From: an uncultured Chryseobacterium sp.
GTDB taxonomy: Bacteria > Bacteroidota > Bacteroidia > Flavobacteriales > Weeksellaceae
DNA: 64,000 nucleotides
Assembly (NCBI GenBank): GCA_913776245.1
Contig: CAJYLO010000011.1
Location: 39,774 to 103,773, forward strand
Reading direction: 5' to 3'
The notes beneath the pieces were generated by a model, which ran no database searches, was not told the DNA's origin, and was given only the letters and a program-made list of their open reading frames with translations. Positions 1-9,121 of the stretch are shown here, in pieces. A program made the translations under genes and the position numbers. Position 1 is the first letter of the stretch, and each line of letters starts with the position of its first letter.

Positions 1-53
1 GCGTGCAATGCTACCAGGCAGAAAAGCAAAACGATTGTAAAAATCTTCCTCAT
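1..53 (-). CDS. N-terminal fragment of a secreted or lipid-anchored protein, cut by the window edge
   Basis: Only the first 17 or so codons are present. The reading starts at an ATG whose first base is 53 and runs off the left edge. The peptide MRKIFTIVLLFCLVALHA has two basic residues and then a hydrophobic stretch, which is a signal peptide. Nothing can be said about the mature protein. It lies downstream of the type B sorting protein on the same strand, beyond a terminator, so it is probably transcribed separately. Confidence 0.6.
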   Translation of the reverse strand, partial: MRKIFTIVLLFCLVALH

Positions 54-106
54 AATATGGGGACAAATTTATAGAGAATCGGATATAATACTGGCACAAA
101 AAAAAT

Positions 107-140
107 CCGGCAAGGTTAAAATTTTATTAAACTTTGCCGG
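107..140 (-). terminator. Rho-independent terminator of the first T9SS type B gene
   Basis: The arms at 107-119 and 127-140 (CCGGCAA and TTGCCGG cores) form a stem of about 11 bp with one G-T pair. Read on the minus strand the stem is followed by a run of T (positions 106 down to about 98). It lies 60 bp beyond the stop codon at 203. Confidence 0.8.
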
Positions 141-202
141 TCAATTGTTAAGTAATCAGAATTATAATCCTTTTTGGAAAAGAATTGTTAAATCTGTTCC
201 AA

Positions 203-3200
203 CTATTCCGAAGTTCTGTTTTTCAAAAGAATCCATCCAGTAGATTTTATTAACGGTGAATCTTCAAAATCCTGCCATTCTATAGTATACCAATAACTAG
301 ATGTTGTTAGTGGTTTGCCATTCAGTTTCCCATCCCAAACATAATTGTTATTATTGTCACCCTCAAAAACCATTTTTCCTTCTCTATCAAAAATTTTGAA
401 TTTTACATTTTTTTTCAGTTTGAGCAAAGATAAATCTAATGTGTCATTAACGCCGTCTGCATTTGGTGTGATAAAATTATATATTTTTATCACGGAAAAA
501 TCTTTTTCTGCTGGTTCGCAATTATCTGCTGAAATTACAAAAGCTGTATGTTCCCCTGGAGACACTTCCGAAAAAGTATCCGAATCCTGATATAATCCAT
601 TATCTATGGCATACTTGTAAGGTTTTGTTCCTCCTTTTGCAAAAATTTTCACATTACTTCCGCTAATTTCAATTCTTTCAATAACTGGTAAATCAACTGC
701 TTTAATTTCTACATTCTGTCTGTATACACAATCATTAGGATACTTCCCTTTTAGAACAACAAAATATTTCCCTACCGGCAACTTATCTATAATCCTTAGG
801 TTGCCAATGATTTTTGTGGAATCTGATTCGCTATACCATTCATACTTATCATAGCCGTCACCTGCATCTAAATCTGTTGTGTCTTCAGGACAAATTGCTT
901 TATCTTTAATATCTGATTGTTTTGGAGTCTTGATTTTTATGATCATCTCAGAAACTGAGAAACAACCATTAGCATTACTAAATCTTATGTAAACAGACTG
1001 CTGCTTATTAACAGAAATATCGTTAATATTATTGACTGAAGAAGGATTCTGTGCATCTGATAATTTTACAAAAGCTTTTGCTGATATGGATGGATCGTTT
1101 GTGAACATATATTTGTAATTATCAAGATTTTGAATAGTTTTTACAGCATCAAAATCATCATCACATTCTTCTACAGTTACTTGAGAATTGATAACAGGAA
1201 AATATTTGGATTTAAGCTGTATTTTTTGAATCGCTTCACATCCTTTAGCGTTTTTTATTCTAACAAATACATCTGTATCTGTGGAAGAGTATTTATCAAA
1301 ATCAATAATAACATCAGAACTTATTTGCCCCTGGGCGCCAGGTAATGATTTATAAAACGTCTTTGACACTTTTGTATCTGCCGTGACATCTGCTTTACGG
1401 AGATCATATTCTGCAACACCATTAGGTGTACATTCATTTAAAACAGCATCATAACTAACAACCTGATTAATCTGTATTGTAGCCTGGGTTAATTCGCAAT
1501 CAGGAAGTGAAGATTTACCACAGAAATAATATTTAAATGTATCAGTACCTGATTCTCCTGGATTTGCATTATAAATGATTGTGCCATCTGGTTGCGGGTC
1601 AGCAGTTCCTTTTGTTGGTTTAGTATCAATTCTTAATGAAGAAGGATTATAGGTTTGTGGGCTTAAATTAAAAGATGGAGTAATTTTTTTATTGCTGCAT
1701 GTTTCAAAATCTATATTGGTATAAGTTGTACAGTTATAAAATTTAAAATCCTGTGTTTGGACTTCTGCACAAGAACCTTGTTTCACTTTTACAGCATATA
1801 TTCCTGCCTGGGTTGGTAGATAAACATTAGTATTATTTTTTCCGGGAGCCGGCACATATGCACCAGAAGCATTTTTAATCAACCAGCTATACTTGTCAAA
1901 TCCCTCTGTTATATTTAGCTTAACTCCGGGAAGACATTCACCTTCTATCTTAGTGATTAGTGGTATGTACGAAAAACCTGCAAAATAACCGCCATATCCA
2001 ACAGCATCATCACCGGCTGAAATACCCGCAGTAACAGCACTTGAAGAAAAAACCGCAACATTTCCGGCTATATCTGGGAATGAATACGTTACCCAGCTAT
2101 TGGTTCCGGTGACTTTAAATGGCCCGTTTGCAGAGGTAATCGGTAATGATACACCATCGCTTTTAACATCAATAGTAGCACCATTTTCAGTGATGATATT
2201 TAGTTTTGTAGGAATATTTAATTTCCCTAAAGGATTGCCATTACTTTCAATGTAATTTTCCTGAATAAGACCTATCTCATCAATTTTCTTAGGCAAATAG
2301 CAACTTAGAGGAGGAATGTAATTAAATCCTCCTGTCGCTAGCTCAGAAGAATTTGCATCACCAGCTAACAGCTGATAGACATAAACATTTTTATTTGTTT
2401 TAATATGCATATTGTAATGCGTAGCACTTTGAGCTATGTAAGGATTTACATCAGGTGGCGCATATTCCGTGATATAAAATTGGCCTTCATTGATTGTTTT
2501 GACAGGCGTTGAAGATCCATTTAGGTATATCTGGGTGTTGTCTTCTACAGCAACTATAATTGCCCTTTCCATACCATTCGATATATTCCCATTTCCTTTC
2601 ATCAAAATAAATTCCTGTCCTAATTTATCTACGGGAACACCCTGATCCATTAATATATCAGAACTCTGTGTTGAAGTGGTCGCATATTGTCCGTTGAAAT
2701 TACCATTTGTGATACTTACAGGTTTATCTGCAACAATCTTTGCACCTATAAATCCTTCCCAATTCAGCTCTTCATTTCCGATACCATCAATTATATAAGA
2801 TTGTCCTTTATTTAGTTTAAAATTGATTTGCGTTCTTGCCGCGCCATCAGAAAATTTCAAGTTTGGTTTAAAACCAGATACTGTTACATTGGTGTCATCT
2901 TCTGTAGCCATAACGCTTGTCATGAAATTAAGTATGCGATTTTTAGCTGTTATTGGCGCCATTACAGCCCTAAACTCTTTCCCAATACCTGCAGTTCCTT
3001 TTGACGTCAGTATTTCCCCATGATTATAAACAGAAAAACGTAATGTTGCATAAAAAGGTTTCTCTCCTTTTAGATAGAGACCTTTTGGTGTTGGCTTAAA
3101 AATATTATAGAAATCATAGGATTCAGCAATAATAATATCCCTGTTCTCTATAGAAAATTTTGCAGGATGATTTTTACTGACCGTTACTGTGCCTATTACG

Positions 3201-3385
3201 GCATTATTATTATATATATCAACTTTGAACGGAGTCGTTTCATTTGTAGACATATATAACGTCTGATACTCACTGCCATTTCCAGTCCTATCGACCATAG
3301 GAGCAAACCAATGCTCTCTGTCTAACTGTGAAAAAACATTTATCGAAAAAATAAATATAAACAAAAATTGTAAAATTCTCTTCAT
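203..3385 (-). CDS. Large secreted T9SS type B sorting-domain protein with an IgGFc-binding-like region
   Basis: The protein is 1060 aa with an N-terminal signal peptide (MKRILQFLFIFIFSINVFSQ). Residues of about 120-450 resemble the IgGFc-binding-protein N-terminal region found in many Bacteroidota surface proteins. The middle carries Ig-like or SprB-like segments with paired cysteines and DKYEWYSES-type repeats. The last 85 residues are a gliding-motility-type (CHU_C, type B) sorting domain: ITPNADGVNDTLDLS, then KFKIFDREGKMVFEG, then WDGKLNGKPL and GWILLKNR. By family it is exported by Sec, then carried through the outer membrane by T9SS and kept at the surface or released. The ligand is unknown; adhesion is inferred. 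It has its own -7 element at 3408 and follows a second type B gene. Confidence 0.85.
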   Translation of the reverse strand: MKRILQFLFIFIFSINVFSQLDREHWFAPMVDRTGNGSEYQTLYMSTNETTPFKVDIYNNNAVIGTVTVSKNHPAKFSIENRDIIIAESYDFYNIFKPTPKGLYLKGEKPFYATLRFSVYNHGEILTSKGTAGIGKEFRAVMAPITAKNRILNFMTSVMATEDDTNVTVSGFKPNLKFSDGAARTQINFKLNKGQSYIIDGIGNEELNWEGFIGAKIVADKPVSITNGNFNGQYATTSTQSSDILMDQGVPVDKLGQEFILMKGNGNISNGMERAIIVAVEDNTQIYLNGSSTPVKTINEGQFYITEYAPPDVNPYIAQSATHYNMHIKTNKNVYVYQLLAGDANSSELATGGFNYIPPLSCYLPKKIDEIGLIQENYIESNGNPLGKLNIPTKLNIITENGATIDVKSDGVSLPITSANGPFKVTGTNSWVTYSFPDIAGNVAVFSSSAVTAGISAGDDAVGYGGYFAGFSYIPLITKIEGECLPGVKLNITEGFDKYSWLIKNASGAYVPAPGKNNTNVYLPTQAGIYAVKVKQGSCAEVQTQDFKFYNCTTYTNIDFETCSNKKITPSFNLSPQTYNPSSLRIDTKPTKGTADPQPDGTIIYNANPGESGTDTFKYYFCGKSSLPDCELTQATIQINQVVSYDAVLNECTPNGVAEYDLRKADVTADTKVSKTFYKSLPGAQGQISSDVIIDFDKYSSTDTDVFVRIKNAKGCEAIQKIQLKSKYFPVINSQVTVEECDDDFDAVKTIQNLDNYKYMFTNDPSISAKAFVKLSDAQNPSSVNNINDISVNKQQSVYIRFSNANGCFSVSEMIIKIKTPKQSDIKDKAICPEDTTDLDAGDGYDKYEWYSESDSTKIIGNLRIIDKLPVGKYFVVLKGKYPNDCVYRQNVEIKAVDLPVIERIEISGSNVKIFAKGGTKPYKYAIDNGLYQDSDTFSEVSPGEHTAFVISADNCEPAEKDFSVIKIYNFITPNADGVNDTLDLSLLKLKKNVKFKIFDREGKMVFEGDNNNNYVWDGKLNGKPLTTSSYWYTIEWQDFEDSPLIKSTGWILLKNRTSE

Positions 3386-3407
3386 TGCAATAAAACTAAG
3401 TTTATTA

Positions 3408-3415
3408 CAAATGTA
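3408..3415 (-). promoter_or_regulatory. Promoter -7 element of the 1060-aa type B protein gene
   Basis: Read on the minus strand this is TACATTTG, an exact match to the Bacteroidota -7 consensus TAnnTTTG, 22 bp before the ATG at 3385. No good -33 TTTG is visible. It suggests the gene can be transcribed separately from its upstream paralogue. Confidence 0.55.
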
Positions 3416-3443
3416 AAGAAAGCAATTTATTTTATTGATACAA

Positions 3444-5846
3444 TCAATTTCTATTTTTCAAGAGTATCCAGCCGGTATCCTGAACACGTTTTGGGTTTCC
3501 GGATTCATTCCATTCTAATATATACCAATAAGAAGCGGTCGGAAGCGGTCTTCCGTTTAACTTTCCGTTCCAGGTGTATTGATTTTCCGGCGCTCCACGA
3601 AATACCAACTGCCCATTTCTATCATAGATCTCAAATCTGGGATCAATTTTTGTCATAAGATCTGAATAATCAATAAAATCATTAATGCCATCATCATTGG
3701 GTGTGATCACATTTTTAATACCGATTATAGAAAATTTCTGAACAACAGATCCGCAGGCATCTTTAACTTCTATGATATGATCACCTTTTGAAACGGTAAA
3801 AACATTGCCTGATTGGTATGGAGATCCATCTAGACTGTAAAAATATGGCGGAATTCCATTGGCTGTAAGAATAGTAACTTTATTCCCTTCTATCAAAACA
3901 TTATTGATAACTAAATCTTGTGGTTCTGATATTGTGACAGACTGCTTATAAACACATCCATTAAAACCAAGTTCTACAATGTAATTTCCAGCTGTCAGAT
4001 TTTTACCATAACGGTTATTACTAATAGACGTTTGCAAAGGATCCGATTCTTTATACCATTTGTAAGAATTGAATCCCAAATTAAAAGCGGGATCAAAACC
4101 ATCACCGGCATCCAGATCAATCATACTCCCTTTGCAAATAATCGTGTCTTTTAAAATCGATGATTTTTTAGGCTGTTTGAACCTTAACTTAAATGAAGAG
4201 TAATTATCACAATAGTTTCCCGGCTTTTTTATCCGGATGTAAAATGTCTTTTCAGCCTGTGTCGGGCTTAGTGTTTGTGATTTGCTGATTGACGGGTTAT
4301 CCGCTTTGAGCTCTGATATTTTATCATAAAATTTGACATCACTCGGGTTGAGCGTTTCTGTTGTCATTAAACCAATATAATCATCCAGATTCACCGTTTT
4401 ACTTCCTTTGAGCTCATTGTCGCAGACATCAAAAACCGGAATCGTGGCCGGCTGCTGCGGATAGTTCATCTGGAGTTGAGAACCGTGATAGAATCGTAAA
4501 ATATAAGTATCCGGAGCACATCTAAATGCGCCGACTTTCACCGTAATATCCTGAGGATTCTGTGTAAATTCAAAATTATTGTCAGGATTAATTTGCGTTC
4601 CGGATTGAGTAAAATACTCGACTTTGAAATCTCTGTTAAAATTGGTGACAATCTGACCCGTAAAATTAGATAACTTTTCAATGTATTTTCCATCAAAATC
4701 ATCGTCACAAATCATTATCGGAGAATTATCAATAATGGCAACCGGTGCATCTTCAACCTTGACATTACCTGCCAGTGTACATCCGCTGCTGAGCACCACT
4801 TCCAATCGGTAATCTCCCGGAACATTAGTAGTGTAAGAAGTTTGATTGAGTGGCAAACTTAAACTAACATTATCCCTGAACCAGTAATATTTTGCACCGG
4901 AATCATTAATATCAGTTGCTGGATTTTTAGGTTCTATTGTAACATTAGAACCATTACAGATAATAGCAGAATCATCTGTTTCGATAGCAGGAATCATGTC
5001 AATATTACCCGTAAAACTTCCAGCTTCCAGAAATACTGCAGAATCATATTGCGAGTTTGCGTTTTTGCCTTCGTCTGCTATTACGAGCTTGATGTGATAT
5101 TGTACTCCGGGAACAATTTCTGCCACTGCAGTCAGAATCTTGGTCTGACCATTAAAATTTGTAGCACTGTCATTGCTGCCACTCTGTTGGCTGTAAAAGC
5201 CAATAAATCCGTCAAAATACTTGCTGTTATCTCTGTCATTAATTGTCGTGACGGACACTGCTTCGCCGGTTCCGGGAACAACAGCAATATTTTGGTAAGG
5301 ATCCGTGCTGCCTTTTTTCTTTATGAGAAATGCAAAAGCATCGCTGTAGTTATAGTTTCCGGGATAGTATTCCTCGGACAAAAACAAGTACCGAAAACTG
5401 ATTTTGTTGCTTAATGTAGATGAAAAATCAAATTCCAAAAAAGTTGCATTGGAAAGTTCTGACATTGGAAGCCCGGTCGCATCTGCAAGATCCTGATCTC
5501 CGATCCAGTTTAAAGCTGTAGCACTTTGAACTGGCTTAGTCTTTGGTCCTGGTGCTGCTAATATATTACCTGTCGATAATATAATTCCTTCGTTCATCCC
5601 GAGATTGCTTGTTCCTTTGTTAAAATAGCCGTAGCTTGAGTTTCCTGCCCCAAGATTCCCACCTGACACAGTTACATTGGAAATAGATACGCAACTCAGA
5701 TTTTGAGTCCCTATAAATTTATCCGCAACCAGTTGTTGAGGTGTATAGGTAGTATTATCCACAGTGATAAACTGTGCGCTCATCCTCCCAAACAGCAAAA
5801 GCAGAACTGTGATAAAAATCCTATACGAAGACAAAGAATATTTCAT
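3444..5846 (-). CDS. Secreted T9SS type B sorting-domain protein with choice-of-anchor L domain
   Basis: The protein is 800 aa. A signal peptide (residues 1-24, ending GRMSAQ) is followed at about 35-265 by a region typical of the 'choice-of-anchor L' domain (LSCVSISNVTVSGG, a glycine-rich NEGIILSTGN stretch, SDAFAFLIKK). Ig-like segments with cysteine pairs follow. The last 85 residues form a type B sorting domain (VITPNDDGINDFIDYSD, RFEIYDRNGQLVFRG, WNGKLNGRPLP, GWILLKNRN). The C-terminus is closely similar to that of the next gene, so both use T9SS. A role as surface adhesin is inferred, not shown. The two genes are 58 bp apart on the same strand, and this one has its own promoter. Confidence 0.85.
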   Translation of the reverse strand: MKYSLSSYRIFITVLLLLFGRMSAQFITVDNTTYTPQQLVADKFIGTQNLSCVSISNVTVSGGNLGAGNSSYGYFNKGTSNLGMNEGIILSTGNILAAPGPKTKPVQSATALNWIGDQDLADATGLPMSELSNATFLEFDFSSTLSNKISFRYLFLSEEYYPGNYNYSDAFAFLIKKKGSTDPYQNIAVVPGTGEAVSVTTINDRDNSKYFDGFIGFYSQQSGSNDSATNFNGQTKILTAVAEIVPGVQYHIKLVIADEGKNANSQYDSAVFLEAGSFTGNIDMIPAIETDDSAIICNGSNVTIEPKNPATDINDSGAKYYWFRDNVSLSLPLNQTSYTTNVPGDYRLEVVLSSGCTLAGNVKVEDAPVAIIDNSPIMICDDDFDGKYIEKLSNFTGQIVTNFNRDFKVEYFTQSGTQINPDNNFEFTQNPQDITVKVGAFRCAPDTYILRFYHGSQLQMNYPQQPATIPVFDVCDNELKGSKTVNLDDYIGLMTTETLNPSDVKFYDKISELKADNPSISKSQTLSPTQAEKTFYIRIKKPGNYCDNYSSFKLRFKQPKKSSILKDTIICKGSMIDLDAGDGFDPAFNLGFNSYKWYKESDPLQTSISNNRYGKNLTAGNYIVELGFNGCVYKQSVTISEPQDLVINNVLIEGNKVTILTANGIPPYFYSLDGSPYQSGNVFTVSKGDHIIEVKDACGSVVQKFSIIGIKNVITPNDDGINDFIDYSDLMTKIDPRFEIYDRNGQLVFRGAPENQYTWNGKLNGRPLPTASYWYILEWNESGNPKRVQDTGWILLKNRN

Positions 5847-5866
5847 TTAACGAATAATAAGGATTG

Positions 5867-5894
5867 CAAATTTACTCCGAAATTTGATAACAAA
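5867..5894 (-). promoter_or_regulatory. Promoter of the 800-aa type B gene, abutting the tsf terminator
   Basis: On the minus strand the -7 element is TAAATTTG (5874-5867) and a TTTG lies 16 bp upstream (5894-5891). That TTTG is the tail of the T-run of the tsf terminator, so terminator and promoter touch. Confidence 0.5.
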
Positions 5895-5923
5895 AAATCC
5901 CACTAAAAATTTTAGCAGGATTT
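5895..5923 (-). terminator. Rho-independent terminator of tsf
   Basis: The arms AAATCCCACTAAA (5895-5907) and TTTAGCAGGATTT (5911-5923) pair over 13 positions with two wobble pairs. The minus strand continues as TTTTTTG. It lies 26 bp past the tsf stop codon. Confidence 0.7.
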
Positions 5924-5949
5924 AGGTTTATTTTAAGGTAATGTTTTGA

Positions 5950-6777
5950 TTATGAAAGAGCAACTCTTACAAAACCTGTCACTTTAAGATCACCATTCAC
6001 AGATTTTACATAGTCTGCAACAGAGACGCTGCTGTCTTTGATGAAATCCTGGTGTACCAAAGTATTGTCTTTGTAGAATCTCTGCATTTTACCTTTAAGG
6101 ATGTTATCGATAATGTTTGCAGGTTTTCCTTCTTCAGTAAGCTTGTGTCTTTCGATTTCCAATTCTTTATCGATCGTTTCCTGGGATACAGAATTCTCAT
6201 CAAGAGCAATCGGGTTCATTGCAGCAACCTGCATAGAAACAGCTTTTGCAGCCTCATCAGCACCATCTACTTTAGCAGAAAGAGAAGTGATAGCAGCAAT
6301 TTTGTTTCCTGCGTGGATGTAAGCCCCTAAGAAAGCACCCTGGATTGTTTCAAAAGAACCGATCTCGATTTTTTCACCGATTACACCAGTCTGCTGGATC
6401 AATTTTTCAGCAACAGTCTGTCCGTGGAAATCAGAAGCAAGGAATTCTTCTTTGTTAGCATAGTTGATAGCCTGCTCTGCCAGTTCGTAAGCCAGCTCTA
6501 CGAAAGCTTCGTTCTTAGCCACAAAGTCAGTTTCACAGTTAAGAGAGATAATTGCACCAAGTGTGTTATCCTCATTTACTCTTGCAATTACTGCACCTTC
6601 GGAAGAATCTCTGTCCGCTCTGTTAGCAGCAACCTTCTGTCCTTTTTTTCTAAGGATATCAATTGCTTTTTCGAAATCTCCTTCAGCTTCTACTAGAGCT
6701 TTCTTGCAGTCCATCATTCCTGCACCCGTTGTGTTTCTTAGTTTTGCTACGTCTGCAGCTACTGGTGTATAAGACAT
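5950..6777 (-). CDS. tsf: Translation elongation factor Ts
   Basis: The protein is 275 aa, the usual length for EF-Ts, which exchanges GDP for GTP on EF-Tu in the cytoplasm. The N-terminal UBA-like domain has the signature VAKLRNTTGAGMMDCKKAL, followed by KAIDILRKKG and the core motif NCETDFVAKNEAF. The start MSYTPVAADV is typical for Bacteroidota. The gene stands alone between its own promoter (6839) and a terminator (5895). rpsB, its usual upstream partner, is absent: the next upstream gene is divergent. Confidence 0.97.
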   Translation of the reverse strand: MSYTPVAADVAKLRNTTGAGMMDCKKALVEAEGDFEKAIDILRKKGQKVAANRADRDSSEGAVIARVNEDNTLGAIISLNCETDFVAKNEAFVELAYELAEQAINYANKEEFLASDFHGQTVAEKLIQQTGVIGEKIEIGSFETIQGAFLGAYIHAGNKIAAITSLSAKVDGADEAAKAVSMQVAAMNPIALDENSVSQETIDKELEIERHKLTEEGKPANIIDNILKGKMQRFYKDNTLVHQDFIKDSSVSVADYVKSVNGDLKVTGFVRVALS

Positions 6778-6838
6778 AATATAGATTGTTTTTTATTTAA
6801 TTTTCAGATTTTCCTCTGTTCACTATTTTCAGCGTGCA

Positions 6839-6846
6839 AATATAGT
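6839..6846 (-). promoter_or_regulatory. Promoter -7 element of tsf
   Basis: On the minus strand this reads TATATTTG, an exact TAnnTTTG match, followed by CACGC and then 61 bp to the tsf ATG. No clear -33 TTTG is seen. The rest of 6778-7021 is AT-rich, with no gene. Confidence 0.6.
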
Positions 6847-7021
6847 GAATTTTATAAAAAAAAAGATCATTTCATATAATGTTAATAAGCAGCTTTATAT
6901 CACTACCATAAAAATTACCTTAATAGCATTCATATCATTTTTTTTAGTTAAAAAAGACAATACATAACAAGATTTAATTTATTTTTACGTTTTAGTTATT
7001 CAAAGTGTTATCAAAAATATA

Positions 7022-7585
7022 ATGAAGAAGATTCTTTTACTACTATTCCTACCTTTATCAATCAGTTTATTTTCCCAGGTCAGTGTTTTTGAAGCCAAAA
7101 GAACTACAGACCGAGCTGTGGTAGAAAAATTTATCCGGGACAACCCAAACCATCCGGCCGTTTCTGAACTCAAACAAAAACTGTTGTCTATGAAATACGG
7201 CGGCAATCCTCAGGTTGCTAAACCCACTGTAACCACAATGACGGAAAATAAAATTGAGAAAACATCAAAAGTGGGCACTTCCGCAGCAAAAGGAGAACCT
7301 TCTGAACAGGCAAAAAAAACAGCGGCGATGCTTACCAGCCTTTTCAATAATGACCCGAATAAAAAGGAAGCTATTGTGCAGTTCGTCAATAAATCCAAGT
7401 GTAACCTTATTATCAAAATAAGCGGAAAAAAATTCTACAACCTTACGGTTCCTTCTAATGGGCAGAATTACATTTTGGTAGACAAAGGAAGTTACAATGT
7501 TTCCACCTCCATCTGCGACGCTGTATACAACCAGAACAAAGCCCTTACGAAAGACCTCATCATCACACTGAATGGGCCAAAGTAA
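7022..7585 (+). CDS. Small secreted protein, DUF6759-like
   Basis: The protein is 187 aa with a clear signal peptide (MKKILLLLFLPLSISLFSQ). Residues of about 20-60 form a charged helical region (AVVEKFIRDNPNHPAVSELK), which recalls a tetratricopeptide-like half repeat. A low-complexity linker follows, and residues 115-187 form a compact domain with two cysteines (KSKCNLIIKISGKKF and NVSTSICDAVYNQ). The overall form matches DUF6759 proteins of Chryseobacterium as I remember them; I could not check this. The function is unknown. It is followed 20 bp later by another unknown gene, likely in one transcript. Confidence 0.7.
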   Translation: MKKILLLLFLPLSISLFSQVSVFEAKRTTDRAVVEKFIRDNPNHPAVSELKQKLLSMKYGGNPQVAKPTVTTMTENKIEKTSKVGTSAAKGEPSEQAKKTAAMLTSLFNNDPNKKEAIVQFVNKSKCNLIIKISGKKFYNLTVPSNGQNYILVDKGSYNVSTSICDAVYNQNKALTKDLIITLNGPK

Positions 7586-7605
7586 ATCATTTCAAATATT
7601 ACTTC

Positions 7606-8367
7606 TTGAAGCTAATTAAGTTCATAGTGTTTTTCAGTTGCATCGTTATTTTCTCTCAAAAGAAAATTGACATTGATTCTTTGCAGCTGAAAGATACAAA
7701 AGAACTCTTAGGTGATGATTACGGCAACATATACCTCTACAAAGCGAAAGATCTGAGCTTCACAAAATACGATTCAGTGGGGAGACAACTTGGCAAGCTG
7801 ATGATGACTTTTCCATACAAGGTTCAAAGTGTCAATAATCCTCTTAATATTGTGATGTTTTCCGATAATGCTCAGGAAATCAAATTTTTTGATCAGAATC
7901 TAAATGAGATCCAGAAAATAAACCTTAGTCCTTCCTTTGGCTTTATCACCGCGGTTTATGCGGAAGATCTTCAATTTGCATGGCTAATAGACGACAGCAA
8001 TAAAACCCTTATCCAATACAATTTCAGAAGCAATTCTGTCATCAACTCATTTCCTTTCAGCATCAATCTGCAGGCCATAAAAGATTTTATAGTCTATAAT
8101 AACAGGGTATATATTTTACGGGAAAATAATTTTGAAGTTTATAATACCAAAGCTACATTATTATTTTCTGCGCAGATGACTCGTGCTAAAAAGCTCAGAA
8201 GAGCGAATGAGATTATCAATATCTTCAGTGATAACCTCGTCATGAAATTTGACGGAAAATCTTTAACGGAAAGCTTCCGGAATCCTGATGCAAAAATTGT
8301 TGATAAAAACACTTCAGGATTTTTGGCACTCATAAAAGACAAACTATATCTTTACAATCTTAAATAA
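7606..8367 (+). CDS. Uncharacterised exported protein starting at TTG
   Basis: The protein is 253 aa. The reading frame opens at TTG 7606; no in-frame ATG fits the N-terminal hydrophobic stretch (KLIKFIVFFSCIVIFSQ), which is a typical signal peptide. The mature part is a run of short beta-strand-like segments (YGNIYLYKAKDLSF, EIKFFDQNLNEIQKI, NRVYILRENNFEVYN), which suggests a beta-propeller-like fold with about four repeats. I do not recognise a family. It starts 20 bp after the DUF6759-like gene, so the two are probably co-transcribed. Confidence 0.65.
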   Translation: MKLIKFIVFFSCIVIFSQKKIDIDSLQLKDTKELLGDDYGNIYLYKAKDLSFTKYDSVGRQLGKLMMTFPYKVQSVNNPLNIVMFSDNAQEIKFFDQNLNEIQKINLSPSFGFITAVYAEDLQFAWLIDDSNKTLIQYNFRSNSVINSFPFSINLQAIKDFIVYNNRVYILRENNFEVYNTKATLLFSAQMTRAKKLRRANEIINIFSDNLVMKFDGKSLTESFRNPDAKIVDKNTSGFLALIKDKLYLYNLK

Positions 8368-8441
8368 TTAAAATAGATCTCTGATAAATCATTGTAAATT
8401 TATCATTGGTTATTATCCATCATTTATCAATAATAAGAACG

Positions 8442-9056
8442 ATGCATATAGCTGTCACAGGAAACATCGGTGCCGGAAAAACCACACTCACTACAATGCT
8501 GTCCAAACATTATGGCTGGGAAGCACAATTTGAAGATGTAGATCATAATCCTTATCTGGATGATTTCTACGGTGATATGTCCAAATGGAGTTTCGCACTT
8601 CAGATCTATTTCCTGGGAAGCAGATTCCGGCAGGTAAAGGAGATCCGGGAGAGCGGCAAAAATGTAATACAGGACAGAACCATCTATGAAGATGCACATA
8701 TATTTGCTGAAAACCTGGCAGAAATGAACCTGCTTTCCGAACGCGATTTTAAAAACTATCTTTCTGTCTTTCAACTGATGAAAGACTTCGTTTCGGCACC
8801 GGATTTGCTGATCTACCTCAGAGCCGATATCCCGACACTGGTGAAGCAAATTGCAAAAAGAGGACGGGAATACGAGACCAGCATCAGCATAGATTATCTC
8901 TCCAAGCTCAATAATAAATATCAGAACTGGATAGAGAATTATAAAGAAGGCAAGCTTCTGATCATTGATGTTGATGATCTGGACTTTGTAGAAAAGCAGG
9001 AAGACTTTGGTTACATCCTTGAAAGAATAGATGGAGAACTGAACGGTTTGTTTTAA
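8442..9056 (+). CDS. Deoxynucleoside kinase family protein
   Basis: The protein is 204 aa from the chosen ATG at 8442. An upstream GTG at 8406 would add 12 residues that do not fit the family. The P-loop GNIGAGKTT (7-15) starts at the usual distance from the N-terminus. The catalytic DR is at 78-79 (QDRTIYEDAHIFA), and the LID-region arginines are in KQIAKRGREYE. The family phosphorylates deoxyribonucleosides for nucleotide salvage. Substrate preference cannot be read from the sequence. An ArsC-like gene follows 65 bp later. Confidence 0.9.
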   Translation: MHIAVTGNIGAGKTTLTTMLSKHYGWEAQFEDVDHNPYLDDFYGDMSKWSFALQIYFLGSRFRQVKEIRESGKNVIQDRTIYEDAHIFAENLAEMNLLSERDFKNYLSVFQLMKDFVSAPDLLIYLRADIPTLVKQIAKRGREYETSISIDYLSKLNNKYQNWIENYKEGKLLIIDVDDLDFVEKQEDFGYILERIDGELNGLF

Positions 9057-9121
9057 TTATTCCGGCAATAATTTTGACAAACCTCAAAATTGAAATGTCG
9101 ATTAAAAACAACACCGAAATC

